This document shows positions 7,349 through 16,193 of a stretch of DNA of 64,000 nt, piece after piece. Made by a program: the position numbers and the translations under genes. Under the pieces are notes generated by a model. It did not search any database and was not told the DNA's origin. It worked only from the letters and a program-made list of their open reading frames with translations. Numbering within the stretch: the stretch's first letter is position 1; each line of letters begins with the position of its first letter. Origin of the DNA: Arthrobacter nitroguajacolicus_D (GTDB lineage: Bacteria > Actinomycetota > Actinomycetes > Actinomycetales > Micrococcaceae); assembly GCF_031455195.1 (NCBI RefSeq), contig NZ_JAVDSH010000004.1, forward strand, positions 186,001 to 250,000, written 5' to 3'.

Positions 7349-9802
7349 ATGGATTGTGACATCGAGCTGGAAATCGACGCCGGCTCTGCACGCGGCGAAT
7401 ACACGGTGCACGTGGTCCGTGCACCGGCGGGAGGGCACGCTTCGGGGGAGTTCAGGCTGGATGTGGACCGCGTACTGGAACGGCTTTCCCAGCTTGAGGC
7501 CACCGTCCTCGCCTCAGCCGTCGCAGCCCGACGGACCGCCCCGGTAGCCGAGATGGCCGTCCGCGAAGTAGGCCAGGATTTGTTCCAGGCCCTGTTCACC
7601 CGTGAGGTGTACGGAACGTACCGTGCGAGCCTGGGAGCGGCCCAGCATGCGGGGCAGCAACTCCGGGTGGTACTGCGGCTGGCTGCGCCCGAGTTAGCCG
7701 CGATGCCGTGGGAGACGCTGTTTGATCCCGAAACGGAAACCTACTTGTGCCAAACCGAACCACTGCTCCGGCACATCCCGGCCCCCGACTACAACCAGAA
7801 TCCCTTGGACGTGGCTCCCCCGCTGCGCATCCTGGGAATTGTTGCCTCACCACGCGACCTCCCGGCCCTGGATGTCGCCACGGAAAAGGACCACCTCAGC
7901 AGGGCGTTGGCCGGTCCGGCGTCGGAGGGGCGGGTGGAATTGGTCTGGGCAAAAAGCGGCACCTGGGACGACGTGCAGTCCTTGCTGCTGGCCGGCCCAT
8001 GGCATGTGGTGCATTTCGTGGGCCACGGCGACTACGATTCCCGAACTGACGAGGGCCGGATCGCGCTGGTCGGGCCCGACGGCAGGGCGGCGATGGTCCG
8101 GGCCGTCAGGCTCATGGCGCTGCTCAGCGTCGCATCCCCACGGCCACGGCTGGTGGTGCTCAACTCCTGTTCGTCGGGTGAAATGGGACAGTCCGACCTG
8201 TTCTCCGGGACCGCATCCGCGCTGGTCAGGAGCGGGATCGGAGCTGTGGCCGCCATGCAATTCGCCATTAGCGACTACGCGGCCATAGCCTTCGCCCACG
8301 GCTTCTACGCCGCCATAGCCAACGGCCGGACTGTGGACGAAGCCGCCCGCGTAGGCAGGATTTCGGTGATGGCCAGCCCCGACGGCACCTTGGAATGGGT
8401 CACCCCCGCCCTCTATGTCCGTGGGGGTTCCACCCAACTGTTCACGCTGACAGGATCACCACGCGCCGCTTCCAACACGGAAGGCACGACGACGGCACGC
8501 GGCCCAGACGGTCAGGCAGCAGCTTCCACTGCTCAGCCGGCGTTGGCCGGCCAGACACAATCCAGCGAGACACTCGCCGACGCTGAGCGGGCGATGAAGC
8601 GCGCCCAGCTGCGCGCCCTTTACGTGCAGGCGTCGGCGGAACTCCGCGCACGGCGTTTTGAGCAGGCCGTCGAGTTGTTCGAGGATCTCCTGACCCTTGA
8701 ACCCGGATACCGGGACGCTGCCGCGCTTCGCGACCATGCCCGGCAACGATTGGAGATGGCCAAGGTCTACCGATCGGCCCTGGAAGCGGAGGAATCCCGG
8801 GATTGGTTGGCCGCAGCCGACGGTTACGCCGTGGTCCAAGGCGACCCGGAATTCCCGGAAGCAGCCGCCCGCAAGCAGGACTGCGAGCGTCGGCAACGTA
8901 TTTCTGACCTGCAGGGTGAGTTGCGCTACCACTCCTCCATGGGTGCCTGGGAGACGGTGCTGGACGTATCCGCCGAGTTGGCCACGGCGGACCCGGCTTC
9001 GGCGGACCCTGACGGACTCGCAACCGCTGCGAGGGTTGAGATCGAGAAGAAGCAGCATACGGACACGCCCAAGCCTGCCGTGCCAGAGGTCGCAGCGCGC
9101 GGTTCGTACACGGCTGCATCTCAGGCCCCAGCGCAATCCCACGCCCCGGCACCCAACCGGGTCCCGGCGTCGAGCGCTGCTGTTTCCGGACCCCGCACCA
9201 AGGCCGCATCGCCGCCGCTGAACTGGATGCCACTCGCGTGGGGCGGTGCCGCACTGGCGATAGCGGGCGGGCTCGGGGCGGGCTTCGCGGTCTACTTCCT
9301 CTGGTTCGACGACAACTACTGGTACGAAAGCGGCGGCGACGGTTCGCTCAGGGTTCTCTACGGTTTGATCGCACCTTTTGGATATCTCATGTTGGCGGTC
9401 GCCGGCCTTCCTGATCGCACCGTGGTGGGCCGCGTGGTCATGGCTGGCTTAGTGGTTTCGCACGCGGTGTTTGGATTGGCTGGCCTGAACTACGCGGTGG
9501 AAGCTACGGCCGTCTACTCCAGTCTCCTCGTTGCCGGCCTGGGAATTTGGGCAGGGATCCTTGCCCTGCGTTCCCCGCCCCAGCGGACCCTGGGCTGGCT
9601 GTTGTTGCTGGCCACGGCAAGCATCCCGCTTGTTTGGATCCAGGACAAGGGGACCTTCCTGGAGGAGTGGTACCGGACGCACGCCTACTTTGCCTTCGTG
9701 CAGCTCCTGGTTTTGTGCGGAGCCGGCATCGGATTCATGGTCGCCGCGCGCCGCCTGCGTGGGCTTTACGGGAAGGGTCAGGAACATGAGCCGGTTGGTT
9801 GA
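7349..9802 (+). CDS. CHAT-protease / TPR-like / six-TM protein
   Basis: An 817-residue multidomain protein. Residues about 90-375 form a CHAT (caspase-like) peptidase domain with both catalytic residues: His226 in HFVGHGDYD and Cys274 in LNSCSSGE. Residues about 410-570 are helical and TPR-like (AELRARRFEQAVELFEDLL and two further helical hairpins). A Pro/Ala-rich linker (570-622) leads to six hydrophobic helices at about 628-800. The CHAT domain should be cytosolic and membrane tethered. CHAT proteases are caspase relatives widely used as effectors in prokaryotic conflict and regulated cell-death systems. The gene overlaps the trypsin-co-occurring-domain gene by 17 nt. No NTPase sensor is encoded beside it, so the trigger is unknown. 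Confidence 0.9.
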   Translation: MDCDIELEIDAGSARGEYTVHVVRAPAGGHASGEFRLDVDRVLERLSQLEATVLASAVAARRTAPVAEMAVREVGQDLFQALFTREVYGTYRASLGAAQHAGQQLRVVLRLAAPELAAMPWETLFDPETETYLCQTEPLLRHIPAPDYNQNPLDVAPPLRILGIVASPRDLPALDVATEKDHLSRALAGPASEGRVELVWAKSGTWDDVQSLLLAGPWHVVHFVGHGDYDSRTDEGRIALVGPDGRAAMVRAVRLMALLSVASPRPRLVVLNSCSSGEMGQSDLFSGTASALVRSGIGAVAAMQFAISDYAAIAFAHGFYAAIANGRTVDEAARVGRISVMASPDGTLEWVTPALYVRGGSTQLFTLTGSPRAASNTEGTTTARGPDGQAAASTAQPALAGQTQSSETLADAERAMKRAQLRALYVQASAELRARRFEQAVELFEDLLTLEPGYRDAAALRDHARQRLEMAKVYRSALEAEESRDWLAAADGYAVVQGDPEFPEAAARKQDCERRQRISDLQGELRYHSSMGAWETVLDVSAELATADPASADPDGLATAARVEIEKKQHTDTPKPAVPEVAARGSYTAASQAPAQSHAPAPNRVPASSAAVSGPRTKAASPPLNWMPLAWGGAALAIAGGLGAGFAVYFLWFDDNYWYESGGDGSLRVLYGLIAPFGYLMLAVAGLPDRTVVGRVVMAGLVVSHAVFGLAGLNYAVEATAVYSSLLVAGLGIWAGILALRSPPQRTLGWLLLLATASIPLVWIQDKGTFLEEWYRTHAYFAFVQLLVLCGAGIGFMVAARRLRGLYGKGQEHEPVG

Positions 9803-10139
9803 GTTCACTACGGACGACGGCGGCACGGTGGTTGTGGAGGTGGCGAGCTCCGCGGGGAGCCTTGTCACCAGGGGCGGGGACCACGCCGGCGATTCCTCGG
9901 GTGTGTTCGCGAGGGCACAACAGACGTTTGAGCGGGCGTTGGCGCATGTCAGGCCAGCGGTCCAAGGGGTGATCGATGAGTTGCTGAGCCTCGAGAACCG
10001 GCCGGACGAGGTGAGCGTCGAGTTCGGAATCGACCTTCATGCGGAAGCGGGAGCTTTCATCGCGTCGGCCAGCACGGCATCGAACTTCAAGGTGCGGCTT
10101 ACGTGGAACAAACCTGCCAACCCCAGCGCCGCCAGCTAG
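9786..10139 (+). CDS. Trypsin-co-occurring domain 1 (CU044_2847-type) protein
   Basis: A 117-residue protein that matches the Trypco1/CU044_2847 family: MSRLVEFTTDDGGTVVVEV at the start, a helical centre FARAQQTFERALAHVRPAV, and the C-terminal signature EFGIDLHAEAGAFIASAS followed by NFKVRLTW. The domain accompanies trypsin, CHAT and caspase-like effectors in predicted conflict systems, where it is thought to be an adaptor or specificity module; no enzyme activity is known. The ATG lies inside the end of the CHAT gene in another frame, with AGGA just upstream, so translation is probably coupled. Confidence 0.85.
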   Translation: MSRLVEFTTDDGGTVVVEVASSAGSLVTRGGDHAGDSSGVFARAQQTFERALAHVRPAVQGVIDELLSLENRPDEVSVEFGIDLHAEAGAFIASASTASNFKVRLTWNKPANPSAAS

Positions 10140-10198
10140 GCCGTAGTTGGGGGACCGGTGCCCTGTTCAACGCCACCCAGCGGCGTAACAATAAGGGT

Positions 10199-10705
10199 AT
10201 GGCTGCGGAAGATTTCAGCGGACCGATTCCCTTGGTGGTGGGAGTGCTGCCGGACCAGCATGTGGAGGTCCTCCAGACGGCACGGACCTTGGCCGAACAG
10301 CTCGGCGTGCCGCTTGTCTGTGCGTACGTGGACGAGGCCAGCTACCTCGTCGAGTGGGATCCAGCGCGTGACGCGCACCGGATGTCGTTGCACCCCGAAA
10401 AGGACCAGGCCGACGTCGAGGCCGTTCGCGGGGACCTGGGCAAGGTCATCGGCGAAGCGCTGGACGGGGGAACCGCCGAATGGACCCTGCGTCTCCTTGC
10501 CGGTGATCCTGCCCGCGCCCTGGGTCGGCTCGCGGAGGACATCAAAGCGTCGATGATCATTGTGGGTACCCCTGAGCCTGGTTTGGGGCACCGTATTTCC
10601 GAGGCCCTCAACGGTTCGGTTGCAGCCTGGCTCAGCCATCACCAGCGCCGCCCGGTGCTGATCGTGCCCCAGAAAAAGAGGCAGGAAGCGGCCCATCGAA
10701 ACTAA
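10199..10705 (+). CDS. Universal stress protein (UspA) family
   Basis: A 168-residue single Usp domain. It starts IPLVVGVLPDQHVEVLQTARTLAEQLGVPLVCAYVD, and ends with MIIVGTPEPGLGHRISEALNGSVAAWLSHHQRRPVLIVP. The ATP-binding G-2X-G-9X-G(S/T) motif is degenerate (GLG...NGS), so nucleotide binding is uncertain. The ATG at 10199 is used because the longer frame would overlap the preceding gene and has no ribosome site. It follows the Trypco1 gene by 59 nt and may be a separate unit. It ends before the strong terminator at 10797. Confidence 0.85.
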   Translation: MAAEDFSGPIPLVVGVLPDQHVEVLQTARTLAEQLGVPLVCAYVDEASYLVEWDPARDAHRMSLHPEKDQADVEAVRGDLGKVIGEALDGGTAEWTLRLLAGDPARALGRLAEDIKASMIIVGTPEPGLGHRISEALNGSVAAWLSHHQRRPVLIVPQKKRQEAAHRN

Positions 10706-10796
10706 AGCGAAAGTACTTATTCGAGGTGGTGGCAATGGCGTCCCGGGCCACGTAGAGTAATTACTGCAGGACGGCGAAAGCGCCTGCTCAAAGGCT

Positions 10797-10840
10797 GCTC
10801 CGGAGTGCGTATCCCCCAATAACGCACTCCGGAGCTTTTT
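10797..10840 (+). terminator. Strong intrinsic terminator
   Basis: GCTCCGGAGTGCGT (10797-10810) pairs perfectly with ACGCACTCCGGAGC (10822-10835) and is followed by TTTTTG. It ends the universal stress protein transcript and/or a small RNA. Confidence 0.88.
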
Positions 10841-10890
10841 GTTTAAGCCCGGGTTTCTTCCCGCGCCGCCACCACCTTCTTTCACGCACA

Positions 10891-10931
10891 AACGGCCCCG
10901 ACACACCCTTTTTAGGCGTGTCGGGGCCGTT
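10891..10931 (-). terminator. Terminator hairpin of the gntP operon
   Basis: AACGGCCCCGACAC (10891-10904) pairs with GTGTCGGGGCCGTT (10918-10931). It lies about 80 nt beyond the gntP stop codon. Confidence 0.7.
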
Positions 10932-11011
10932 GAGTTCTCAATGTTGGTGGGGGCGGCACGGCTCGCAGTATGAAGAGCGCGACGCCGGAAGTCACCTTGT
11001 ACCTGGGAACC

Positions 11012-12403
11012 TCACCTCACGAAGGTGTACAGCAGCGCCGCCATTCCGAAGCCCACAACGGAGAGCACCGTTTCCAGCACGGTCCACGTCTTCAGGGTGT
11101 CCTTGACGGACATGTTGAAGTACTTGGAGATGATCCAGAACCCGCCATCGTTCACGTGGCTGGCGATGATGGAGCCCGATGAGATGGCCACGACGATCAG
11201 CGCGAGCTGAGGCTGGGAGTAGCCGGTAGCCAGGCTGGGCGCCAGGATGCCGCCAGTGGTCACGATTGCCACCGTTGCCGAGCCCTGTGCGATGCGCATC
11301 CCTGCGCTGATCACGAAGGCGGACAGGATGATCGGCAGGCCGGCTTGGGACAGCGAATCCGCCACCGCCTTGCCCACACCGGTAGCCGACAACACCGCTC
11401 CAAAGAATGCACCGGCACCAACCACCAGCAGGATCATGCCAACGGGCCGCAGCGATGATCCCGTGATTTCACTTAGCTCGGCTGAGGTCATGCCACGGCG
11501 GATGCCCAGCAGCCACATGGCCAGAAGGACGGCGACGGTGAGTGCGATTGCCGGGTTGCCGAAGAACTGGAGGATGTCCCGGAAAACACCGGCCGGGGCG
11601 AAGATGTTGCCGAACGTGCCGCCAAGGATGAGGATCATGGGCAGGCCAATAGCCAGCAGCACCAGGCCGATGGACGGCTCCTTGCCCTTGGCAGAGTCCG
11701 ACTCGGGAACGATCCGGTCCTCAGGGACGGATACCATGACGCGCCTGCCGATGTAGGTGCCCCACAAGATACCGGAGGCGAACCAGGCCGGGATACCGCA
11801 GATCAGACCCATGAGGATGATCCAACCAAGGTCCACGTGGAACAGCCCGGCAGCAGCCACAGGACCGGGGTGGGGAGGGAGGAAGGCGTGGGTCACGGAC
11901 AGGCCGGCCAGCAACGGCAGCGCATACAGGGCAAGCGACTTACCGCCACGGATCGCGGCAACATAGACCAGCGGTGCCAGGACGAAGATGCCGATGTCGA
12001 AGAACACCGGGATACCCAGCACGAAGCCGGTGATGCCCATGGCAAGCGGGGTACCTTTTTCACCGAAGATCTTCACGAGCCTGCCGAGCAGCACTTCCGC
12101 GCCGCCGGACCGTTCCAGAATGGCGCCCAGCACGGTACCGAGACCGATGATCACGGTGATGTGGCCGAGGATGCCCGCGAAGCCCTTCTCAATCAGGGCG
12201 TCACTGCTCTTGGTAGCCGAACCGACCAGCGCCTCCACGGAGATGCCGCCCACCAAGGCCACGATCACGCCCGTTCCCACCAGGGCGATGAACGGCTCGA
12301 GCTTGACCTTGATGATGAGGAACAGCAGAAGGGCAATGCCTGCACCCGCCAGGAGGAGCAGGCCGGCGGTGTCGTGCCGCAGCCATTCAAGGAATTCATT
12401 CAT
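11012..12403 (-). CDS. GntP-family aldonate:H+ symporter
   Basis: A 463-residue, 12-14-helix permease of the gluconate transporter family. Recognisable blocks are GLGTVLGAILERSGGAEVLLGRLVKIFGEKGTPLAMGI (in part), GIPVFFDIGIFVLAPLVY, LPPHPGPVAAAGLFHVDLG, and SHVNDGGFWIISKYFNMS near the C-terminus. GntP proteins import gluconate and related sugar acids with protons. It is the last gene of the four-gene minus operon after the KDPG aldolase (23-nt gap). With a deacylase and an amino-acid-type dehydratase upstream, an amino sugar acid such as glucosaminate is a likely substrate; this is inference. Confidence 0.92.
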   Translation of the reverse strand: MNEFLEWLRHDTAGLLLLAGAGIALLLFLIIKVKLEPFIALVGTGVIVALVGGISVEALVGSATKSSDALIEKGFAGILGHITVIIGLGTVLGAILERSGGAEVLLGRLVKIFGEKGTPLAMGITGFVLGIPVFFDIGIFVLAPLVYVAAIRGGKSLALYALPLLAGLSVTHAFLPPHPGPVAAAGLFHVDLGWIILMGLICGIPAWFASGILWGTYIGRRVMVSVPEDRIVPESDSAKGKEPSIGLVLLAIGLPMILILGGTFGNIFAPAGVFRDILQFFGNPAIALTVAVLLAMWLLGIRRGMTSAELSEITGSSLRPVGMILLVVGAGAFFGAVLSATGVGKAVADSLSQAGLPIILSAFVISAGMRIAQGSATVAIVTTGGILAPSLATGYSQPQLALIVVAISSGSIIASHVNDGGFWIISKYFNMSVKDTLKTWTVLETVLSVVGFGMAALLYTFVR

Positions 12404-12426
12404 GGGCGTATCTTTCTGGGTGAGTC

Positions 12427-13062
12427 CTACTTGAGGGTGCCGGTGAAGGCTGCGGCACGCGCCGCGATGTCTGCCCAGTCGCCTGCGGCAACTGCCGCGG
12501 GCGGGACTACGCTGGTGCCGCAGCAGACTGCGGCAGCACCGGCGTCGAGGTAGCTCTTGGCGTTGGAGGCATCGATGCCTCCCGAAGGCAGCAAGCGGAT
12601 CCCGGGGTAGGGGCCCTGCAAATCCTTCAAATACGCCGGGCCGAGCTGCCGGGCGGGGAAAATCTTGACGGCGGCCGAACCCAGGTCCAGCGCCTGTGCC
12701 ACTTCGGTGGGGGTCATGGCGCCGAGGCTGAACGGGATCCCCGCAGACGTGGCGACGGCGGCCACCTCGGGCCGAAGGCCTGGCGTCACCAGGAACTGCG
12801 CGCCGGCGTCGATCGCTGCACGGGCCTGGTCGGCGGTCATCACCGTTCCAATTCCGACGGCGGCACCGTGCTCCGCTGCGGTCTCCGCCGCACGCTTGAC
12901 GTGCTTGAGTGCATCCGGGGTGGTGAACGTCAGCTCGACACTGCGGATGCCGCCGTCGGCCAATGCCCTGCAGAGATCCGCGGCGTCGGTGATGGATGGT
13001 GCGCGGACCACTGCCAGGGTGCGGTCGGCTTCAAGCTGTTCGAGGAATTGTTCAGGTGTCAT
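12427..13062 (-). CDS. eda: 2-keto-3-deoxy-6-phosphogluconate (KDPG) aldolase
   Basis: A 211-residue class I aldolase (KDPG/KHG family). Key blocks: TLAVVRAPSITDAADLCRAL, SVELTFTTPDAL with the catalytic Glu, GIGTVMTADQARAAIDAGAQF, and VKIFPARQLGP with the Schiff-base Lys, then LLPSGGID. It cleaves KDPG to pyruvate and glyceraldehyde-3-phosphate. The ATG at 13062 overlaps the deacylase stop as ATGA, with GAAGGA upstream, so the pair is translationally coupled. Its substrate would be supplied by the PfkB kinase of the divergent operon. Confidence 0.92.
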   Translation of the reverse strand: MTPEQFLEQLEADRTLAVVRAPSITDAADLCRALADGGIRSVELTFTTPDALKHVKRAAETAAEHGAAVGIGTVMTADQARAAIDAGAQFLVTPGLRPEVAAVATSAGIPFSLGAMTPTEVAQALDLGSAAVKIFPARQLGPAYLKDLQGPYPGIRLLPSGGIDASNAKSYLDAGAAAVCCGTSVVPPAAVAAGDWADIAARAAAFTGTLK

Positions 13063-14702
13063 TGTTGTCCTTCTCGGGTGAGGCCGTCGCGGCTGCGACG
13101 CAGGGCGCGGCCGGCTCGGGCGCCGGTTGCTTTGCCGCCGTCGATCGCTGCCGTGCCGTTGACGAAGACGTACTGGACGCCGCTGGCGGCTTGGCGGGGG
13201 TTCTCGAAAGTGGCTTCGTCCCGGATGGTTTCCGGATCGAAAAGCACGACGTCGGCCGCGTAGCCTTCGCGGACCAGTCCCCTGTTGTGGAGCTTGAGTC
13301 GTGCGGCAGGCCGGCCACTGAGATGATGGACCATTTCCTCGAGGCCCAGCAGTCCCAGATCGCGGGAGTAGTGGCCGAGGTAGCGGGGGAACGTGCCCCA
13401 CGCGCGGGGGTGTGGCTTGGCGCCGACCAGAAGCCCGTCACTGCCGCCGGTGTGTGTGCGGTGTTTCATGATGGCCTGCACGTTTTCTTCGTGGCCCACA
13501 TGTTGCAGGATTCCGGTGCCGAGGCGGTCTTCGGTGAGGATGTCTGCGAAGACGTCGAAGGGCTCCTGATGCGTTTCCGCGGCGATGTCCCTGATGGTCT
13601 TGCCCACGTAACCGGCGAGCGCCGGGTTCTGGACGCCGCTGATTTCCAGGGTGTCCCACTCGGCAACCACCCCGTGACAGCCGTCGGATCCGTAGATCTC
13701 CACAGCCTCACGGATGCGAGCCCGGGTTTCCGGATCTGCCAGCCGCGCCAAGGTGGCATCGGTTCCGCCGGACGAGGCCCAACTGGGGAGGATCGCGGAG
13801 AGCGTGGTGGCCCCGGGGAGGTACGGGTAGGTGTCCAAGGTGATGTCCACGCCTTGGTCCAGGGCTTCATCGATCAGGTCCAGGAGCTCCCCTGCACGGC
13901 CTTTGTTCTCCGCGAAGTTCATGGTGGCGTGGGAAAGATGCAACGCGCAGCCGGTGTCGCGGCTCAGACCGATCATCTCGGCGTAGGCGTCCAATGCACC
14001 CTTGCCGTAGGAGCGGTGGTGCGGCGCGTAGAAGCCACCCAGCTCACCTACTGTCCGGCAGAGCCCGGCGAGTTCTTCGGTCTGCGCGTACATGCCCGGG
14101 GTGTAGGTCAGCCCGGAGCTCATGCCCACGGCTCCGTCCTCCATCGCCGTGCGGATGACGTCCTGCATCTTCTGCTGTTGCTCCGGGGTGGGATCACCCT
14201 CGGCGAAGCCCATGACCATGGCCCGGACAGTTCCCTGCGGGACGAGGTAGGCGGCGTTGGTGGCGATGCGGCCACCAACTTCTTCGGTGTCGAGCCGGTC
14301 CAGGTACTCGCCCACGGTCCGCCAGTTCCAGTCGAAATCGGCAGGGTTGTCGTTCCAGGCGGCAATTTTCTCCCGGACACCGGCCAGCGTTGCGTCATCA
14401 ACCGGCGCATAGGACAGTCCGTCCTGGCCCAGCAGTTCCGTGGTGACGCCCTGGCTGAGCTTGGCGTAGTGCTCCCTGTTGACCAGCAGCTGCAGGTCCG
14501 AGTGCGCGTGCATGTCGATGAAACCGGGGCTGAGGACCAGTCCTGTGGCATCGATGACACGGTCCGCGCCGGTTTCCCCGGCGGTGAGGGTCCCGGCGTC
14601 GACGATCGCGGCAATCACCCCACCGTCCAACAGGATGTCTGCGGGGCGGCGTTCCGCTCCCGTTCCGTCCACCAGGGTGGCATTGCTGATCAAGGTCTTC
14701 AT
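13059..14702 (-). CDS. N-acyl-D-amino-acid deacylase family amidohydrolase
   Basis: A 547-residue metal-dependent amidohydrolase. The N-terminal metal motif HxH is in PGFIDMHAHSDLQLL, and ELLGQDGLSYAP, YDAYAEMIGLSRDTGCALHLSHA and the C-terminal GLVREGYAADVVLFDPETI are typical of D-aminoacylase and related deacylases. The family removes acyl groups from N-acyl-D-amino acids. In this cluster it may instead deacetylate N-acetyl-D-glucosaminate, whose alpha carbon has amino-acid-like geometry; that is inference from the neighbours. It lies 6 nt after the PLP-enzyme gene. Confidence 0.9.
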   Translation of the reverse strand: MKTLISNATLVDGTGAERRPADILLDGGVIAAIVDAGTLTAGETGADRVIDATGLVLSPGFIDMHAHSDLQLLVNREHYAKLSQGVTTELLGQDGLSYAPVDDATLAGVREKIAAWNDNPADFDWNWRTVGEYLDRLDTEEVGGRIATNAAYLVPQGTVRAMVMGFAEGDPTPEQQQKMQDVIRTAMEDGAVGMSSGLTYTPGMYAQTEELAGLCRTVGELGGFYAPHHRSYGKGALDAYAEMIGLSRDTGCALHLSHATMNFAENKGRAGELLDLIDEALDQGVDITLDTYPYLPGATTLSAILPSWASSGGTDATLARLADPETRARIREAVEIYGSDGCHGVVAEWDTLEISGVQNPALAGYVGKTIRDIAAETHQEPFDVFADILTEDRLGTGILQHVGHEENVQAIMKHRTHTGGSDGLLVGAKPHPRAWGTFPRYLGHYSRDLGLLGLEEMVHHLSGRPAARLKLHNRGLVREGYAADVVLFDPETIRDEATFENPRQAASGVQYVFVNGTAAIDGGKATGARAGRALRRSRDGLTREGQQ

Positions 14703-14708
14703 GGCGTC

Positions 14709-16022
14709 CTAGAAGAAGGTATGGATGAGGTCGACGACGGTCTGGTCGCCATTGGTCCGGGACGAGCCTGTGTCAGCCAGAACCGGGATGACGGTCCACT
14801 TATCGAACGCAGTGCACGGGTGGGAAAGGCCCAGGCGGACGACGTCGCCGGGGCGGACGGTGGTGGTGTTGGCGTCGAAGGTCATGAAGGAATGCTGGTC
14901 GTTGACCGAGGTGATTTCTGCGCCAACCAGGGGTTCCATGGCACCGCCAAGCACGGGTCCGATGAGCTGCGGCTCGGGCAGTCCTTCGTCGAACGGAAGG
15001 TCGCGCTTGCCGGCGTCGAGGATGGCCAAGCCGGGCTCGGTCTGCGAAACTACGCGGGCCCAACCGTACATTCCGGCTGTGAAAGGCTGGTCGCCTTCCC
15101 GGGAAAAGGGCGAGATTCCGCGGTAGAAACCGTCGTCGTGGATGATGTAGGCGCCGCTGCGGATCATGAGGTCCACTCTCGGTCCACCGGTTTCGGCCCC
15201 GGCGCCGATGCATGGGGACAGCACAGTGACGACGTCGTCAAAGTACGCGCTGCCGCCGGCAGTGAGTATCACCGAGTCGGTGCCGTACAACCCGTCTGCG
15301 AGCAGTTGCTCGTGAAGCAGCCGCATCTGGGCGAGGTAGCCGCGGACGGCGGCCAGGCCGGCGTCGTCCGCTGTGTGCGCGAGTGAGCCTTCATAGCCGC
15401 TGACACCTACCAGGCGCAGGTTGGGCGAGGCCGAAATAGCGCGGGCCACGTCCATGGCAGCGTCCACACCGCGTGCACCCGTCCTGCCGCCGTGGGCACC
15501 GAGCTCCACCAGGACATCCAGCACGGAATCGCTACCGGCGAGGGTTCGATTGATGACGTCCACGGTTCCCAGGGAGTCGATCCAGGACAAGATCGTGGAG
15601 CCCTGGGCAGCGACCCACTCGATGGCCCGTGGGTCCGTGAGGCTGTTGGCGAGCTGCAGGTTCCGGACACCAAACCCGCGGGCCACGCGAAGCTGCGCAA
15701 AATTGGCCAGCGTGATGCCCCATGCGCCTCGGTTCAGCTGCTCGGCCCAGAGCTGCGGGGCCATGGTGGTCTTTCCGTGCGGGGCGAGCAGCACGCCTTT
15801 TTCGGCGCACCAGTTCGCGAGGCGGTCAGCGTTGGCTGTCAGCGCGTCGGCATCGAGTGTCAGCAGCGGCGTTTGGAGGTCGGCCAGCGTGTGTTTGGCG
15901 GCGAGGAACTCCGCGTGGGTGGTCCCGTTTTCGCTTGCCGGCACGGCTTTGTGGCGCCAGTCGAGCCGGCGCTCGGCCAAGGATGCCACGGCGGTCGCCG
16001 AGATGGCTACGGAAGTGTTCAC
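14709..16022 (-). CDS. D-serine dehydratase/D-threonine aldolase-like PLP enzyme (amino acid deaminase)
   Basis: A 437-residue fold-type III (alanine-racemase-barrel) PLP enzyme. The Schiff-base Lys84 is in LLAPHGKTTMAP, and the metal site of the D-serine dehydratase-like domain is visible as His and Cys in GLSHPCTAFDKW. Members eliminate ammonia from D-configured beta-hydroxy amino acids. The known D-glucosaminate dehydratase of Pseudomonas is also a PLP enzyme that needs Mn2+, so conversion of D-glucosaminate to 2-keto-3-deoxygluconate is a good candidate reaction here. GTG start with AAGGGA upstream. First gene of the minus operon. Confidence 0.87.
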   Translation of the reverse strand: MNTSVAISATAVASLAERRLDWRHKAVPASENGTTHAEFLAAKHTLADLQTPLLTLDADALTANADRLANWCAEKGVLLAPHGKTTMAPQLWAEQLNRGAWGITLANFAQLRVARGFGVRNLQLANSLTDPRAIEWVAAQGSTILSWIDSLGTVDVINRTLAGSDSVLDVLVELGAHGGRTGARGVDAAMDVARAISASPNLRLVGVSGYEGSLAHTADDAGLAAVRGYLAQMRLLHEQLLADGLYGTDSVILTAGGSAYFDDVVTVLSPCIGAGAETGGPRVDLMIRSGAYIIHDDGFYRGISPFSREGDQPFTAGMYGWARVVSQTEPGLAILDAGKRDLPFDEGLPEPQLIGPVLGGAMEPLVGAEITSVNDQHSFMTFDANTTTVRPGDVVRLGLSHPCTAFDKWTVIPVLADTGSSRTNGDQTVVDLIHTFF

Positions 16023-16096
16023 GCGTTTCGTTCCCTTCGCGGTGCTGCGACAGTGCGGCTGTGGGATAGTCGCCGCCGATTCTTGCGTTGCGTATT

Positions 16097-16114
16097 TTGC
16101 AACGCTGGTTGCAA
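16097..16114. promoter_or_regulatory. Perfect inverted repeat operator in divergent promoter region
   Basis: TTGCAAC (16097-16103) and GTTGCAA (16108-16114) are separated by GCTG. The repeat sits between the two divergent operons, 75 nt from the deaminase start and 80 nt from the kinase start. Spacing and symmetry fit an IclR-type dimer site, so the IclR encoded at 17216 is the likely binder. Confidence 0.65.
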
Positions 16115-16193
16115 ACCTGATGGTGATATGTCTAACATGGTGGCGGATCGAGAGTCAAGGCCGCTTGGCGGCACGAACAAGTGCGGGAGAACG

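Larger units (their letters stand above)
10706..11011. other. Intergenic region with two hairpins and a possible small RNA
   Basis: No protein gene is visible. A TAGAGT box at about 10752 is followed by a stem-loop (GCAGG...CCTGC around GGCGAAAGCGCC) and the terminator at 10797, a layout that could be a short independent transcript. A second hairpin serves the gntP operon from the other side. Confidence 0.4.

Noticed and set aside
7349..10705. Universal stress protein as a third member of the CHAT/Trypco1 system
   Set aside because: A 59-nt gap separates it from the coupled pair and Usp genes are common and mobile in context; nothing in the sequence links it.
12996..15386. Very long open frame on the plus strand opposite the deacylase and PLP-enzyme genes
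   Set aside because: It is an antisense shadow caused by high GC; the opposite strand carries well-matched enzyme motifs.
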